From the NCBI GenBank assembly GCA_000961805.1, contig LADV01000264.1:1-15851 (forward strand): DNA of 15,851 nucleotides, in the 5' to 3' direction. The translations under genes and the position numbers were made by a program. The notes beneath the pieces are model-generated. The model searched no databases and had not been told where the DNA came from. It saw only the letters and a program-made list of their open reading frames with translations. This stretch comes from Peptococcaceae bacterium BRH_c23. Lineage in GTDB: Bacteria > Bacillota_B > Desulfitobacteriia > Desulfitobacteriales > Desulfitobacteriaceae. Positions 1-6,561 of the stretch are shown here, piece by piece (position 1 is the first letter of the stretch; each line of letters begins with the position of its first letter).

Positions 1-367
1 TCCAAAGCTTCAACCCTATACCGGCTCTCGCAATTTCAAGATTTATTGGCAATAGGTCCTTTAATTCATCTGCGATCGGAGTGGTATCGATATTGAAGTC
101 TGGTAGTTTTGAATTCCTAAGCCTTATTTTTGAAGTGTCTAACGGTGGAAGTTTAATGAGTCCTGCTTCTTCCAATGTTTCTAGAAAGGATGTACATTGA
201 GGTGTTTTTGCTTTTCCTGCTGGTGTAGTCCACCCTAGAAACTCACATAAGGTTCTTGCTAATTCTGTCCTAGATAGTTGTGGATATCTTTTTCTCGTCC
301 ACTTGATAAGCTCTATATCTTCAGAAGTAAAATTTCTTCCCGAGAAGGTCATGCTAGTCTTATCCAT
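1..367 (-). CDS. DUF4338 / DruA-like protein, N-terminal part (cut by window edge)
   Basis: The minus strand is open from an ATG at 367 to the left edge, giving 122 residues with no stop. It begins MDKTSMTFSGRNFTSED, continues with a stretch rich in charged residues (around SRTELARTLCEFLGW), and has a GLIKLPP motif near residue 80. This order (GR.FT, then SR..L...LC..L.W, then GLI.LPP) is what I recall of the N-terminal domain of DUF4338 proteins. That family includes DruA of the Druantia anti-phage systems and many solitary, transposase-like proteins. The conserved C-terminal region lies outside the window, so an intact gene, a mobile element or a defence gene cannot be told apart. A second ATG at 352 is an alternative start. 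The ribosome site is weak (GGTAGG, about 10 bases upstream of the first ATG). An extended -10 (TGGTATGGT) is readable on minus at 395-403. Confidence 0.68.
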   Translation of the reverse strand, partial: MDKTSMTFSGRNFTSEDIELIKWTRKRYPQLSRTELARTLCEFLGWTTPAGKAKTPQCTSFLETLEEAGLIKLPPLDTSKIRLRNSKLPDFNIDTTPIADELKDLLPINLEIARAGIGLKLW

Positions 368-729
368 AGGTACCAAACCTACCTTTCTAAGACTACCATA
401 CCATATTGATTTGTGTATTACCAGCCCTATTTTGAGAAAAAGTTATTTTGAAAACCTCTACACCCCTTAGCTATGGCGGTATACAATGTTATGCTTCAGC
501 TCTGATTATCTAGGCATGAATTTGAGTTATAATTGTCCGACGCTGCTAAATTAATAATCTGGAATTATACACCATATTGTAATATAATCATGTTATATTT
601 TTAAAAATAGAATGTTCAAGTGAGGGTGAATTTATGGCTCATAAACTCTAAAATCAGGGCAATGGTCAAAGATATCATAGTGATAAGAACTCAAGTCTGA
701 AATGAATACGGCAGAGGAAGTGATTTTGG
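368..729. other. Divergent intergenic region between the DruA-like gene and the GGDEF gene
   Basis: This stretch has no supportable gene. It separates two divergently read genes, so it should hold both promoters. On plus, a TATAAT hexamer at 583-588 could serve the GGDEF gene, but the matching -35 position (560-565, TGGAAT) is poor. On minus, an extended -10 at 395-403 could serve the DruA-like gene. The only plus-strand reading with a plausible ribosome site is a five-codon ORF at 634-651, too short to claim. No terminal inverted repeat of an insertion sequence was recognised. Confidence 0.4.
583..588 (+). promoter_or_regulatory. Possible -10 box for the GGDEF gene
   Basis: A perfect TATAAT lies about 140 bases upstream of the TTG start at 730. 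The -35 hexamer at 17-base spacing (TGGAAT) matches the sigma-A consensus in only three positions. The surroundings are very AT-rich, so a chance match is possible. Confidence 0.3.
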
Positions 730-1857
730 TTGGATTTAAAGGACCATCATATTTCTAAATTGTCTGGATTGTTCTTGGATAAACATCTTGAACAACAATT
801 TCAAGAATCATACCTAAACCGATCTAAAAACCATCTGCGGAAAATTGCGCTCACAATAGGGGTCCTTTTTTTCTCATTCTTGATTTATGATTTTTCATCG
901 AATAGAATGCACTCAACCGGTTTAATAATCTTCCTGTGTCGTTTTACGTTCCTTTCTTTATCTATACTGTTTTATTTTAAGCCTGACTTTTTTCTGAAAT
1001 CCTCTGCCTTTTTAAAGATCACTATTTATGAACTCGTTGCAGTAATACTTTTCTTTATTATTATTATCAACTATGAAAACCCACATTTTATGACCCAAGC
1101 TTTTGCGCTAAACGTCATTGTTTTAGGAATTTTCATCTTATTGCCAAACTTGCTGTACAATAGAGTAGTTCTTTCACTTTTTACAGCGATTGGTTTTTTA
1201 GTAATTAGTTTGACTAAATTTCATCCTCCTTTGGTTGAGATTATTACCGTCTTTGTCTATTTAACTCTAGCAATCTTGTTCAATAGCATATCATCCTATA
1301 GTTTAAGTAGATACAAGAGGCTTGATTATGTTAACAAACAATACTTTATGGAACTTTCCACGAAGGATCCTTTAACCAATACATATAATCGTCTGAAGTT
1401 TAACGATTCATTGAGTAATGAGATTGAGGTAGCTCGGAGGTATGGAAATACCTTTTCTCTTATAATGTTTGACATAGACCATTTCAAGCAATTTAACGAT
1501 AGTAATGGGCATAGTTTTGGAGATAAGATTCTTAAAGAAATAGCCAATCTTGTGCAAGAATCAGTAAGAGAAGTGGATGTCTTTGCTCGTTGGGGTGGGG
1601 AGGAGTTTGTGATTCTTTTACCACAGACTCATTGTAGAGAAGCTTCTGCCCTTGCGGAACGATTAAGAGATTCGATATATAAAGCCTCGTTAAAGAAGGA
1701 AATGAATCTAACCTGCAGCTTTGGCGTCACAGCCTTCTTCAGCCAGGATGATCAGGAGTTGCTCATGGAGCGGGTTGATAGGGCTTTATACAAAGCTAAG
1801 GAGAGCGGCAGGAATATTGTAGTTACTGAATGTAATCTTCAAGTTGTTTCCGCCTGA
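730..1857 (+). CDS. Membrane-bound diguanylate cyclase (GGDEF protein)
   Basis: This 375-residue protein should make cyclic-di-GMP from two GTP at the inner face of the membrane. The first 30 residues are polar. Six hydrophobic segments follow at about 37-55, 64-84, 94-115, 123-141, 147-163 and 169-190, with no recognised named sensor domain. A GGDEF domain fills about 205-370. The active-site motif is GGEEF at 289-293, a catalytically competent variant, and metal-binding FDIDHFKQFND is present near 247-257. An inhibitory I-site is present: RxxD at 280-283, five residues before GGEEF, so product feedback is expected. The start is TTG at 730, with AGAGGAAG at 713-720 nine bases upstream. The gene stands alone, and the next gene has its own promoter. 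What the membrane part senses is unknown. Confidence 0.88.
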   Translation: MDLKDHHISKLSGLFLDKHLEQQFQESYLNRSKNHLRKIALTIGVLFFSFLIYDFSSNRMHSTGLIIFLCRFTFLSLSILFYFKPDFFLKSSAFLKITIYELVAVILFFIIIINYENPHFMTQAFALNVIVLGIFILLPNLLYNRVVLSLFTAIGFLVISLTKFHPPLVEIITVFVYLTLAILFNSISSYSLSRYKRLDYVNKQYFMELSTKDPLTNTYNRLKFNDSLSNEIEVARRYGNTFSLIMFDIDHFKQFNDSNGHSFGDKILKEIANLVQESVREVDVFARWGGEEFVILLPQTHCREASALAERLRDSIYKASLKKEMNLTCSFGVTAFFSQDDQELLMERVDRALYKAKESGRNIVVTECNLQVVSA

Positions 1858-1917
1858 TCGGTGAATATGAACTATGTGTTATGTACTTTACAAATTATAT
1901 GAGTGATGAATAGGGTA

Positions 1918-1926
1918 TGATATAAT
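1918..1926 (+). promoter_or_regulatory. Extended -10 promoter for the RlmN-family gene
   Basis: The sequence TGATATAAT is a perfect extended -10 element (TGnTATAAT). It lies about 110 bases upstream of the ATG at 2037 and downstream of the GGDEF stop. No good -35 exists at 16-18 bases, which is tolerated by extended -10 promoters. It suggests that the methyltransferase gene is transcribed separately from the cyclase gene. Confidence 0.55.
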
Positions 1927-2036
1927 ACTATAAAAAGTAATAATATTTGAAGTTCGGTGTATCACTTTCAATACTATGGGAAGGTCCGTTTCGCTCCGCA
2001 ATTTGCGGGGCTAAACTTAATGAAAAGGGGATTTGG

Positions 2037-3113
2037 ATGAGCAAAAAATCCATTTATGGATTGACTTTTGACCACCTGGAAGAATGGCTTTTGGAACATG
2101 GACATAAAAAGTTTCGAGCCTTACAAGTCTGGGATTGGCTTTATAAGAAACAAGTGAGGCACTTCTCAGAAATGCTAGACGTTAATAATGAGTGTCTGCA
2201 ATTATTAGCTGATCATTTTATCCTCGAATCTTTACATGAACACTCTAAGCAAGAATCAGCAGATGGAACAATAAAGTTTTTGTTCAAGTTAAAGGACGAC
2301 CATCTGATTGAAACGGTATTGATGAGACATAAATTTGGTTTGTCGGCCTGTGTCACAACCCAAGTAGGTTGTAACATGGGGTGTAGCTTTTGTGCCAGTG
2401 GATTATTAACGAAAAATCGCAATTTATCTAGTGGTGAAATTGTGGAACAAATTTTGAAAGTTCAACATCATCTAGATCTAGAGAAACATGATAAAAAAGT
2501 GAGCCATGTTGTAGTAATGGGAATCGGCGAACCTTTTGATAATTTTCAGAACGTGGTTGACTCATTGCAGATTATAATAGATCATAAAGGGCTAGCCATT
2601 GGGGCTAGACATATAACCGTCTCGACTAGCGGACTTGCCGATAAGATCTATGATTTCGCGGATCTCAATTTGAGGGTTAACTTAGCGATCTCCTTACATG
2701 CCCCTGCTGACGAACTTCGTACACGAATCATGAAAATTAACCGTGTCTTTCCATTAGACACATTAATGAAGGCTGTCGATTATTATCTAAGTAAAACAAA
2801 GCAAAAAATTACGTTGGAATATCTGTTGCTCAAGGATCTAAATGACAGTAGAGAACAGGCTCTCCAACTTGCTGACCTGATCGGTGATAAGCGACCTCTC
2901 GTGATTGTCAATATAATTCCCTATAATCCGGTTGAAGAGCATCATCAGTATCAAAGAAGTGAGAGGGAATCCACGCTGGCGTTTTATGATGAGTTGAAAA
3001 AGCAGAGGATTAATTGTAGTATCCGTCTTGAACATGGGAAGGATATTGAGGCTGCTTGTGGACAATTAAGAAGCAAACAAATCAAGAAATCCAGAGAAAA
3101 TATCCACAACTGA
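2037..3113 (+). CDS. RlmN-family radical SAM 23S rRNA (adenine-2503) methyltransferase
   Basis: The 358-residue product should add a methyl group to C2 of A2503 in 23S rRNA (and A37 of some tRNAs in this family), using a 4Fe-4S cluster and S-adenosylmethionine. The cluster motif CxxxCxxC is at C112, C116 and C119 (GCNMGCSFC). The second catalytic cysteine, which carries the methyl intermediate, is C341 in AACGQL. Motifs MGIGEPFDNF (161-170), HITVSTSG (192-199) and AISLHAP (217-223) resemble Bacillus YloN/RlmN more than Cfr. I chose ATG 2037 because AAAGGGG at 2024-2030 precedes it by six bases. The frame stays open for 30 codons upstream to 1947, but without a ribosome site. The gene is not beside the usual rlmN neighbours (rsmB, prpC, prkC), so it may be a second paralogue. 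Cfr-type C8 specificity is less likely but not excluded. Confidence 0.85.
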   Translation: MSKKSIYGLTFDHLEEWLLEHGHKKFRALQVWDWLYKKQVRHFSEMLDVNNECLQLLADHFILESLHEHSKQESADGTIKFLFKLKDDHLIETVLMRHKFGLSACVTTQVGCNMGCSFCASGLLTKNRNLSSGEIVEQILKVQHHLDLEKHDKKVSHVVVMGIGEPFDNFQNVVDSLQIIIDHKGLAIGARHITVSTSGLADKIYDFADLNLRVNLAISLHAPADELRTRIMKINRVFPLDTLMKAVDYYLSKTKQKITLEYLLLKDLNDSREQALQLADLIGDKRPLVIVNIIPYNPVEEHHQYQRSERESTLAFYDELKKQRINCSIRLEHGKDIEAACGQLRSKQIKKSRENIHN

Positions 3114-3222
3114 GGGCTTTTTGGGGTGAGTGGAAAATCGAAGTCTAGATTTATAGGTCTTGAATTCGGCGCTAAGATGTGGTTGAATTTCGAGAGGAAT
3201 CATGGAAGAATACATTCTTATA

Positions 3223-3231
3223 TGATATGAT
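3223..3231 (+). promoter_or_regulatory. Possible extended -10 promoter for the thioesterase gene
   Basis: TGATATGAT matches the extended -10 pattern with one deviation from TATAAT. It lies about 80 bases upstream of the ATG at 3312. The -35 region at 3203-3208 (TGGAAG) is weak. Confidence 0.35.
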
Positions 3232-3311
3232 TTCTCTGTAATTATTTCTAGAAAGACGCATTTATGTGAGAAATGGGATTAAGGTGTAACGCTTTCTGTA
3301 AGGAGCAGTTT

Positions 3312-3815
3312 ATGAAGTACACGGTGATGAAAAGACAACAGAATAGTAAAAAGTGCATTGTTTGTGGACTGGAAAATGATTTAGGATTGAAAGCCTCTTT
3401 TTATGAATTGGAAAATGGCGAGCTTGTTGCTATTTTTAAACCTCTTGAGGAACACCAAAGCTATCCAGAGAGGTTGCATGGTGGTATCGCTGGAACCATA
3501 TTGGACGAAACTATTGGTAGGGCAATTATGGTGAAAGAAGAGGATATTTGGGGGGTAACTGTAGAGTTAAATATAAAGTACAGAAAACCTATACCATTAA
3601 CGGAAGAGTTAAGGGTTATTGGCAGAATTACTAAAAATTCGAGTAGGTTATTTGAGGGGACAGGGGAAATTTTTTTAAAAAATGGCGCTGTCGCGGTGAG
3701 CGCTTGGGGGAAATATTTGAAGATGCCAATCGATAAAATCGCTAATTTTAATGAAGATGATCAAGAATGGCAAGTTATCTTCTCAGAGGGCGAACCTAAT
3801 GAAATAGATATCTAA
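3312..3815 (+). CDS. PaaI-type hotdog-fold acyl-CoA thioesterase
   Basis: The 167-residue protein has the features of a small hotdog thioesterase, a family that hydrolyses acyl-CoA esters in the cytoplasm. The HGG motif at 56-58 sits before the long helix, whose D65-E66 pair is the likely acid residue, followed by VTVELNIKYRKP, the usual strand leading into the core sheet. The N-terminus carries CIVCG (15-19), a two-cysteine element found in many members whose role is unclear. With only one CxxC in the chain, it would need a partner cysteine or another subunit to bind metal. The start ATG 3312 follows AAGGAG (3300-3305) by six bases. An upstream in-frame ATG at 3273 lacks such a site. The substrate cannot be read from the sequence, and the neighbours give no pathway. 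Confidence 0.78.
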   Translation: MKYTVMKRQQNSKKCIVCGLENDLGLKASFYELENGELVAIFKPLEEHQSYPERLHGGIAGTILDETIGRAIMVKEEDIWGVTVELNIKYRKPIPLTEELRVIGRITKNSSRLFEGTGEIFLKNGAVAVSAWGKYLKMPIDKIANFNEDDQEWQVIFSEGEPNEIDI

Positions 3816-3846
3816 GTATAGGGAAGTGAAAAGATTGATTTCAATG

Positions 3847-3875
3847 TTGACGAATGAATAATATGCAACTACAAT
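3847..3875 (+). promoter_or_regulatory. Sigma-A promoter of the rubrerythrin gene
   Basis: TTGACG (3847-3852), a 17-base spacer and TACAAT (3870-3875) form a near-consensus sigma-A promoter. Transcription should start near 3882, inside the PerR box. The transcript would carry a leader of about 150 bases. Confidence 0.8.
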
Positions 3876-3879
3876 AAAC

Positions 3880-3894
3880 TTATAATAATTATAA
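3880..3894. promoter_or_regulatory. PerR box (peroxide-stress operator)
   Basis: The 15 bases TTATAATAATTATAA are an exact, perfectly palindromic match to the published Bacillus PerR box consensus TTATAATnATTATAA. The box begins five bases after the -10 and covers the predicted transcription start, a placement suited to repression. PerR releases DNA when its bound Fe2+ reacts with hydrogen peroxide, so peroxide should derepress the rubrerythrin gene. A related Fur-family regulator could recognise a similar sequence, but the match to PerR is exact. Confidence 0.85.
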
Positions 3895-4035
3895 ATGATT
3901 GAGAAAAATTTGCTTATCGGTCAAACTTCAAACTTACTATTGTACTTATCACGAGAACATGCCTGGTTTTGGTGGCTCAACAAATGCCTAAGTGTAACGA
4001 TTAGAATAAGGATTAGGAATAAGGAGGACTTTATC

Positions 4036-4629
4036 ATGAATAGTTTAAAAGGGACTAAAACTGCTGAAAATCTATTAAAAGCTTTCGCAGGAGAATCACA
4101 AGCTCGCAACCGCTACACCTATTATGCATCAGTCGCAGATAAAGAAGGTTACAAGCAAATTAAGAATATCTTTATCGAAACTGCGGATAACGAAAAGGAA
4201 CACGCAAAAAGGTTTTACAAATTCCTACTGGCAGGTTTTGAGGGTGAGCTTCCTGCTAATATAGAGATTAGTGCTGCTTTTCCAGTAGCTCAGGGGACGA
4301 CACTTGATAATTTATTAGCCGCCGCTGGTGGAGAAAACGAAGAATGGTCTGAGTTATACCCGGCCTTTGCTAAGGTGGCAGAGGAAGAAGGCTTTCCGGA
4401 CATTGCAGCAGCATTTACGATGATTGCTTCTGCGGAAAAAAGACACGAAACAAGATATAACAAGCTGGCAGAAAATATTAAGCAAGATCAAGTCTTTAAT
4501 AAAGATAAGAATGAGCTCTGGAAGTGTGGAAACTGCGGTTATATTCATGAAGGAACAAGCGCTCCAGAGGAATGTCCAGCTTGTATTCATCCTACGGCGT
4601 ATTTCGAAGTCTTTGAGGAGACTTATTAA
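4036..4629 (+). CDS. rbr: Rubrerythrin (peroxide-reducing di-iron protein)
   Basis: The 197-residue protein should reduce hydrogen peroxide to water in the cytoplasm, taking electrons through its own rubredoxin-like iron site. The ferritin-like four-helix part (about 1-150) has the expected ligands: E20 in AGESQARNRY, E53 and H56 in DNEKEH, and E134 and H137 in SAEKRHETRY. The C-terminal rubredoxin domain has C164, C167, C180 and C183 (CGNC, CPAC). Length matches the family. The start ATG 4036 follows AAGGAGG (4021-4027) by eight bases. The same frame is open back to an ATG at 3895, which would add 47 residues without family resemblance or a ribosome site, so I reject it. The PerR box at the promoter supports a peroxide-defence role. 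A long hairpin follows the stop. Confidence 0.93.
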   Translation: MNSLKGTKTAENLLKAFAGESQARNRYTYYASVADKEGYKQIKNIFIETADNEKEHAKRFYKFLLAGFEGELPANIEISAAFPVAQGTTLDNLLAAAGGENEEWSELYPAFAKVAEEEGFPDIAAAFTMIASAEKRHETRYNKLAENIKQDQVFNKDKNELWKCGNCGYIHEGTSAPEECPACIHPTAYFEVFEETY

Positions 4630-4652
4630 AGATCTCACAACCAAACATTAAA

Positions 4653-4695
4653 GGACGGTTCATCTTGCAAACGCTCAGGCAAAGATGAACCGTCC
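4653..4695 (+). terminator. Hairpin after rubrerythrin, probable terminator
   Basis: The 14-base arms GGACGGTTCATCTT (4653-4666) and AAGATGAACCGTCC (4682-4695) pair perfectly around a 15-base loop. The following bases (ATTATTAATT) are T-rich but broken, so termination may be incomplete. Being symmetrical, it could also stop transcripts of the convergent small gene on minus. Confidence 0.65.
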
Positions 4696-4773
4696 ATTAT
4701 TAATTCGAGAATTAGCGGAAACAATAGAGTGCAGATTAGAAAAATATATTAAACCTATTATTATGTTGAAAGG

Positions 4774-4887
4774 TTAACTCATACGGACAATTAGGTTCAT
4801 AATTCCCACTATTAGAATGGATAAGACAATTGTACCAGCGATAATAATCCGATTTTGTCTCTTTGTGTTAATTTTGTGCCAAACCAA
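4774..4887 (-). CDS. Predicted 37-residue single-span membrane protein
   Basis: The minus strand encodes 37 residues from a TTG start at 4887: a basic head (MVWHKINTKRQNR, residues 1-13), then a hydrophobic run (residues 14-34), then RMS. That is the form of a small single-helix membrane protein with its N-terminus inside by the positive-inside rule. A strong ribosome site, GGAGGG (minus, 4894-4899), lies six bases before the TTG. An extended -10 element (TGATACAAT, minus, 4920-4928) lies about 30 bases upstream. The gene is convergent with rubrerythrin and divergent from the amidohydrolase-family gene. I do not recognise a family. Its small size and non-ATG start leave real doubt, but the combined ribosome site, promoter element and amphipathic layout are more than I would expect by chance. 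Confidence 0.58.
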   Translation of the reverse strand: MVWHKINTKRQNRIIIAGTIVLSILIVGIMNLIVRMS

Positions 4888-4919
4888 GGGAATCCCTCCA
4901 TAAACATTAATCTCTACTA

Positions 4920-4928
4920 ATTGTATCA
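4920..4928 (-). promoter_or_regulatory. Extended -10 promoter for the small membrane protein gene
   Basis: Read on minus, TGATACAAT fits the extended -10 pattern with one deviation. It would give a leader of roughly 25 bases before the TTG at 4887. No good -35 hexamer is present at 17 bases. Confidence 0.4.
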
Positions 4929-4994
4929 TTGACAGTGATGCAAAAGTATAGACCTAAAGTCTTGGCGTTATAGGTCAGAAGTCCTATCTGTCAA
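4929..4994. repeat. Nested inverted repeats upstream of the amidohydrolase-family gene
   Basis: TTGACAG (4929-4935) is the exact complement of CTGTCAA (4988-4994). Inside them GACCTA (4951-4956) is complementary to TAGGTC (4971-4976). The arrangement could form a two-level hairpin in a leader RNA or be a protein-binding region. No riboswitch family was recognised. Confidence 0.4.
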
Positions 4995-5038
4995 AGATGT
5001 GTGAAATGCTATGAGTAAACTTGTCAGGGGTTGATATT

Positions 5039-5734
5039 ATGGGAAAACCAGAAGATCTACTGCGAGAGTATCAGCGTGCTCGCATTAATGAAGAAGCCGT
5101 TAATGTGGAGAGAGTTCATTTTTATAAGACGGACAAAAGAGTCAATCCCAAACAAGAGGATCCGTTCTGGTTCTCAATAGGTAACTTACCTGTGTTGGTG
5201 ACCGCTCCTCATGCTGTAAGACATTTTAGACATAAGAAGATCAAAATGTCTGATCAATATACAGGTTCAATTGTATATCTTTTGAACCAATTAACGGGTT
5301 GTCATGCCATTACGGCTACGAAACTATACGGTGGAGATCCGAATATAGACTCACCTTGTATCTTTAAGGAAAAAATCTCAGAGATTGTACGTCAAGAAAA
5401 GATTAAACTCGTACTTGATATCCATGGTGCCGCTCGAGAGAGAGAATTTGATATTGATTTTGGCACAGATAATGGAAGAACTCTATTAGGTAAGGATTCA
5501 TTGCTGGAAACGCTGAAGAGAAACATACAAGCCTTTGGATTCAATAAAATCTCCCATAATCACTTTGCTGCTTCAGGAAAGAACACGATCACTAACTTTG
5601 TGGCTAGTGAACTAAAAATCCCTGCTGTGCAGGTGGAAATTAACAAGCAATACAGAGTACCAGCCCAAAACCCCCAGGGGTTTCACCGTATCATAGGGGT
5701 ATTTGTGGAAACAATTCATGAATTAGCCCGTTAA
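5039..5734 (+). CDS. N-formylglutamate amidohydrolase-family protein
   Basis: The 231-residue protein resembles the N-formylglutamate amidohydrolase family (zinc hydrolases, one branch of which ends the histidine-degradation pathway). Visible motifs are VTAPHAV (54-60, with H58 a likely metal ligand), LDIHGA (126-131, the typical D.HG signature) and VQVEINKQYR (198-207). The first 45 residues are polar and less conserved. ATG 5039 is chosen because AGGGG (5026-5030) lies eight bases upstream. A TTG at 5021 is in frame but has no ribosome site. No other histidine-utilisation gene is nearby, so the true substrate is open. In many anaerobes, lone members are annotated only by family. No signal peptide is seen. 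Confidence 0.72.
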   Translation: MGKPEDLLREYQRARINEEAVNVERVHFYKTDKRVNPKQEDPFWFSIGNLPVLVTAPHAVRHFRHKKIKMSDQYTGSIVYLLNQLTGCHAITATKLYGGDPNIDSPCIFKEKISEIVRQEKIKLVLDIHGAAREREFDIDFGTDNGRTLLGKDSLLETLKRNIQAFGFNKISHNHFAASGKNTITNFVASELKIPAVQVEINKQYRVPAQNPQGFHRIIGVFVETIHELAR

Positions 5735-5801
5735 GGGAAGACGATAGTGATCTGATGTTTCCAAATCTTATAACCATAATGCTAAAACTTGGAATATGGG
5801 C

Positions 5802-5807
5802 TATAAT
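5802..5807 (+). promoter_or_regulatory. Possible -10 box for the UPF0145 gene
   Basis: TATAAT lies about 30 bases upstream of the ATG at 5839. No convincing -35 is found at 16-18 bases, so this is a suggestion only. Confidence 0.3.
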
Positions 5808-5838
5808 TATAAGAGTACATAAATAGGAGGAATGGAAT

Positions 5839-6159
5839 ATGCTTTTAACAACAACTCCGTCTATTGAGGGCCGAAAAATTACAGCTTATTTAGGTATTAT
5901 TACTGGGGAAGCAATCATGGGCGCCAATATTATGCGAGATCTTTTCGCAAGCATAACAGATGTCATCGGTGGGCGTTCCGGGGCCTATGAAGAAAAATTG
6001 CAGGATGCTCGTCATATTGCTTTAAAGGAATTAGAGGAACGTGCAGCACGATTAGGAGCTGATGCTGTGGTAGGCATTGATTTAGATTATGAAGTGATCG
6101 GTCAAAGTGGTAGTATGCTAATGGTAAGTGCGTCGGGTACTGCCGTCAGACTAGACTAG
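5839..6159 (+). CDS. UPF0145 / YbjQ-type putative heavy-metal-binding protein
   Basis: The 106-residue protein matches the size and pattern of the UPF0145 (YbjQ) family: [14 protein letters not shown] at the start, a [10 protein letters not shown] segment (about 19-31), and [16 protein letters not shown] (about 75-90) leading into a final strand. Characterised structures of this family form rings of five subunits. Heavy-metal binding has been proposed for the family but is not firmly shown, and no metal-binding cysteine or histidine cluster is visible here. The ATG follows AGGAGG (5825-5830) by eight bases. The last four codons and the stop lie inside a pentanucleotide tandem repeat. A strong terminator follows about 100 bases later. 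Confidence 0.82.
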   Translation: MLLTTTPSIEGRKITAYLGIITGEAIMGANIMRDLFASITDVIGGRSGAYEEKLQDARHIALKELEERAARLGADAVVGIDLDYEVIGQSGSMLMVSASGTAVRLD

Positions 6160-6192
6160 ACTAGTCTAATCTAATCTAATCTAATCTAATCT
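6148..6192 (+). repeat. Pentanucleotide tandem repeat overlapping the UPF0145 stop codon
   Basis: Nine consecutive five-base units run from 6148 to 6192: three AGACT, one AGTCT, then five AATCT. The TAG stop (6157-6159) is within the second and third units. The junction of the two unit types contains the ten-base palindrome AGACTAGTCT (6158-6167). Copy-number changes in the AATCT part would alter only the 3' untranslated RNA. Confidence 0.92.
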
Positions 6193-6257
6193 CGCCTTAG
6201 TGGATAACGATGAGTGGGGAATATCCCCGGGCTAACCTGAAAAGGGCAACTAAACTA

Positions 6258-6306
6258 AACCCCCAAGATTTTGGTAGTAAACTAAAACCAAAATCTTGGG
6301 GGTTTT
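6258..6306 (+). terminator. Strong intrinsic terminator after the UPF0145 gene
   Basis: An 18-base perfect stem (6258-6275 with 6287-6304, core CCCCCAAGATTTTGG) surrounds an 11-base loop. A short T run (6303-6306) begins in the end of the stem. The stem is G-C-rich near its base and far longer than chance would give. Confidence 0.8.
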
Positions 6307-6533
6307 GATCTTAATATAGCTTCTAGGCGGTGTTCGATTAAGAATTAAATGAGTCATTACTATTAGGAAAGGTTCAAAGGCAAAGAATAATCTGAATAGA
6401 GAATAATTAAGAAGGAAATACAGAAAATTTGTAGAATATTATCTATTATCATCATTTAGCCGGGAAGAATAATACAATTAATCTATTAAATTAACGTTTA
6501 AAAGAACAGAATTAGTAATGTTTAATTGAAATA

Positions 6534-6561
6534 TTCACAATATGTTTAACGCAGTTATAGA
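6534..6561 (+). promoter_or_regulatory. Candidate sigma-A promoter for the CHASE4 sensor gene
   Basis: TTCACA (6534-6539) and TATAGA (6556-6561) are separated by 16 bases. The -35 matches five of six consensus bases and the -10 four of six. It would start transcription about 50 bases before the ATG. Confidence 0.4.

Noticed and set aside
634..651. Five-codon ORF with a GAGGGTG-like ribosome site before the GGDEF gene
   Set aside because: It is too short to support without expression or conservation data, and no attenuator structure follows it.
1947..2036. Thirty-codon N-terminal extension of the RlmN-family protein
   Set aside because: There is no ribosome site at 1947, the extra residues have no family counterpart, and AAAGGGG is ideally placed for ATG 2037.
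2037..3113. Cfr-type antibiotic resistance methyltransferase
   Set aside because: The motifs (VTTQVGC, GEPFDNF, VSTSG, AISLHAP) follow Bacillus RlmN/YloN more closely than Cfr, so resistance should not be assumed.
5801..5812. Possible second PerR box (CTATAATTATAAG) before the UPF0145 gene
   Set aside because: The half sites lack the single-base spacer and the flanks do not complete the 15-base palindrome, so it is better read as a -10 region.
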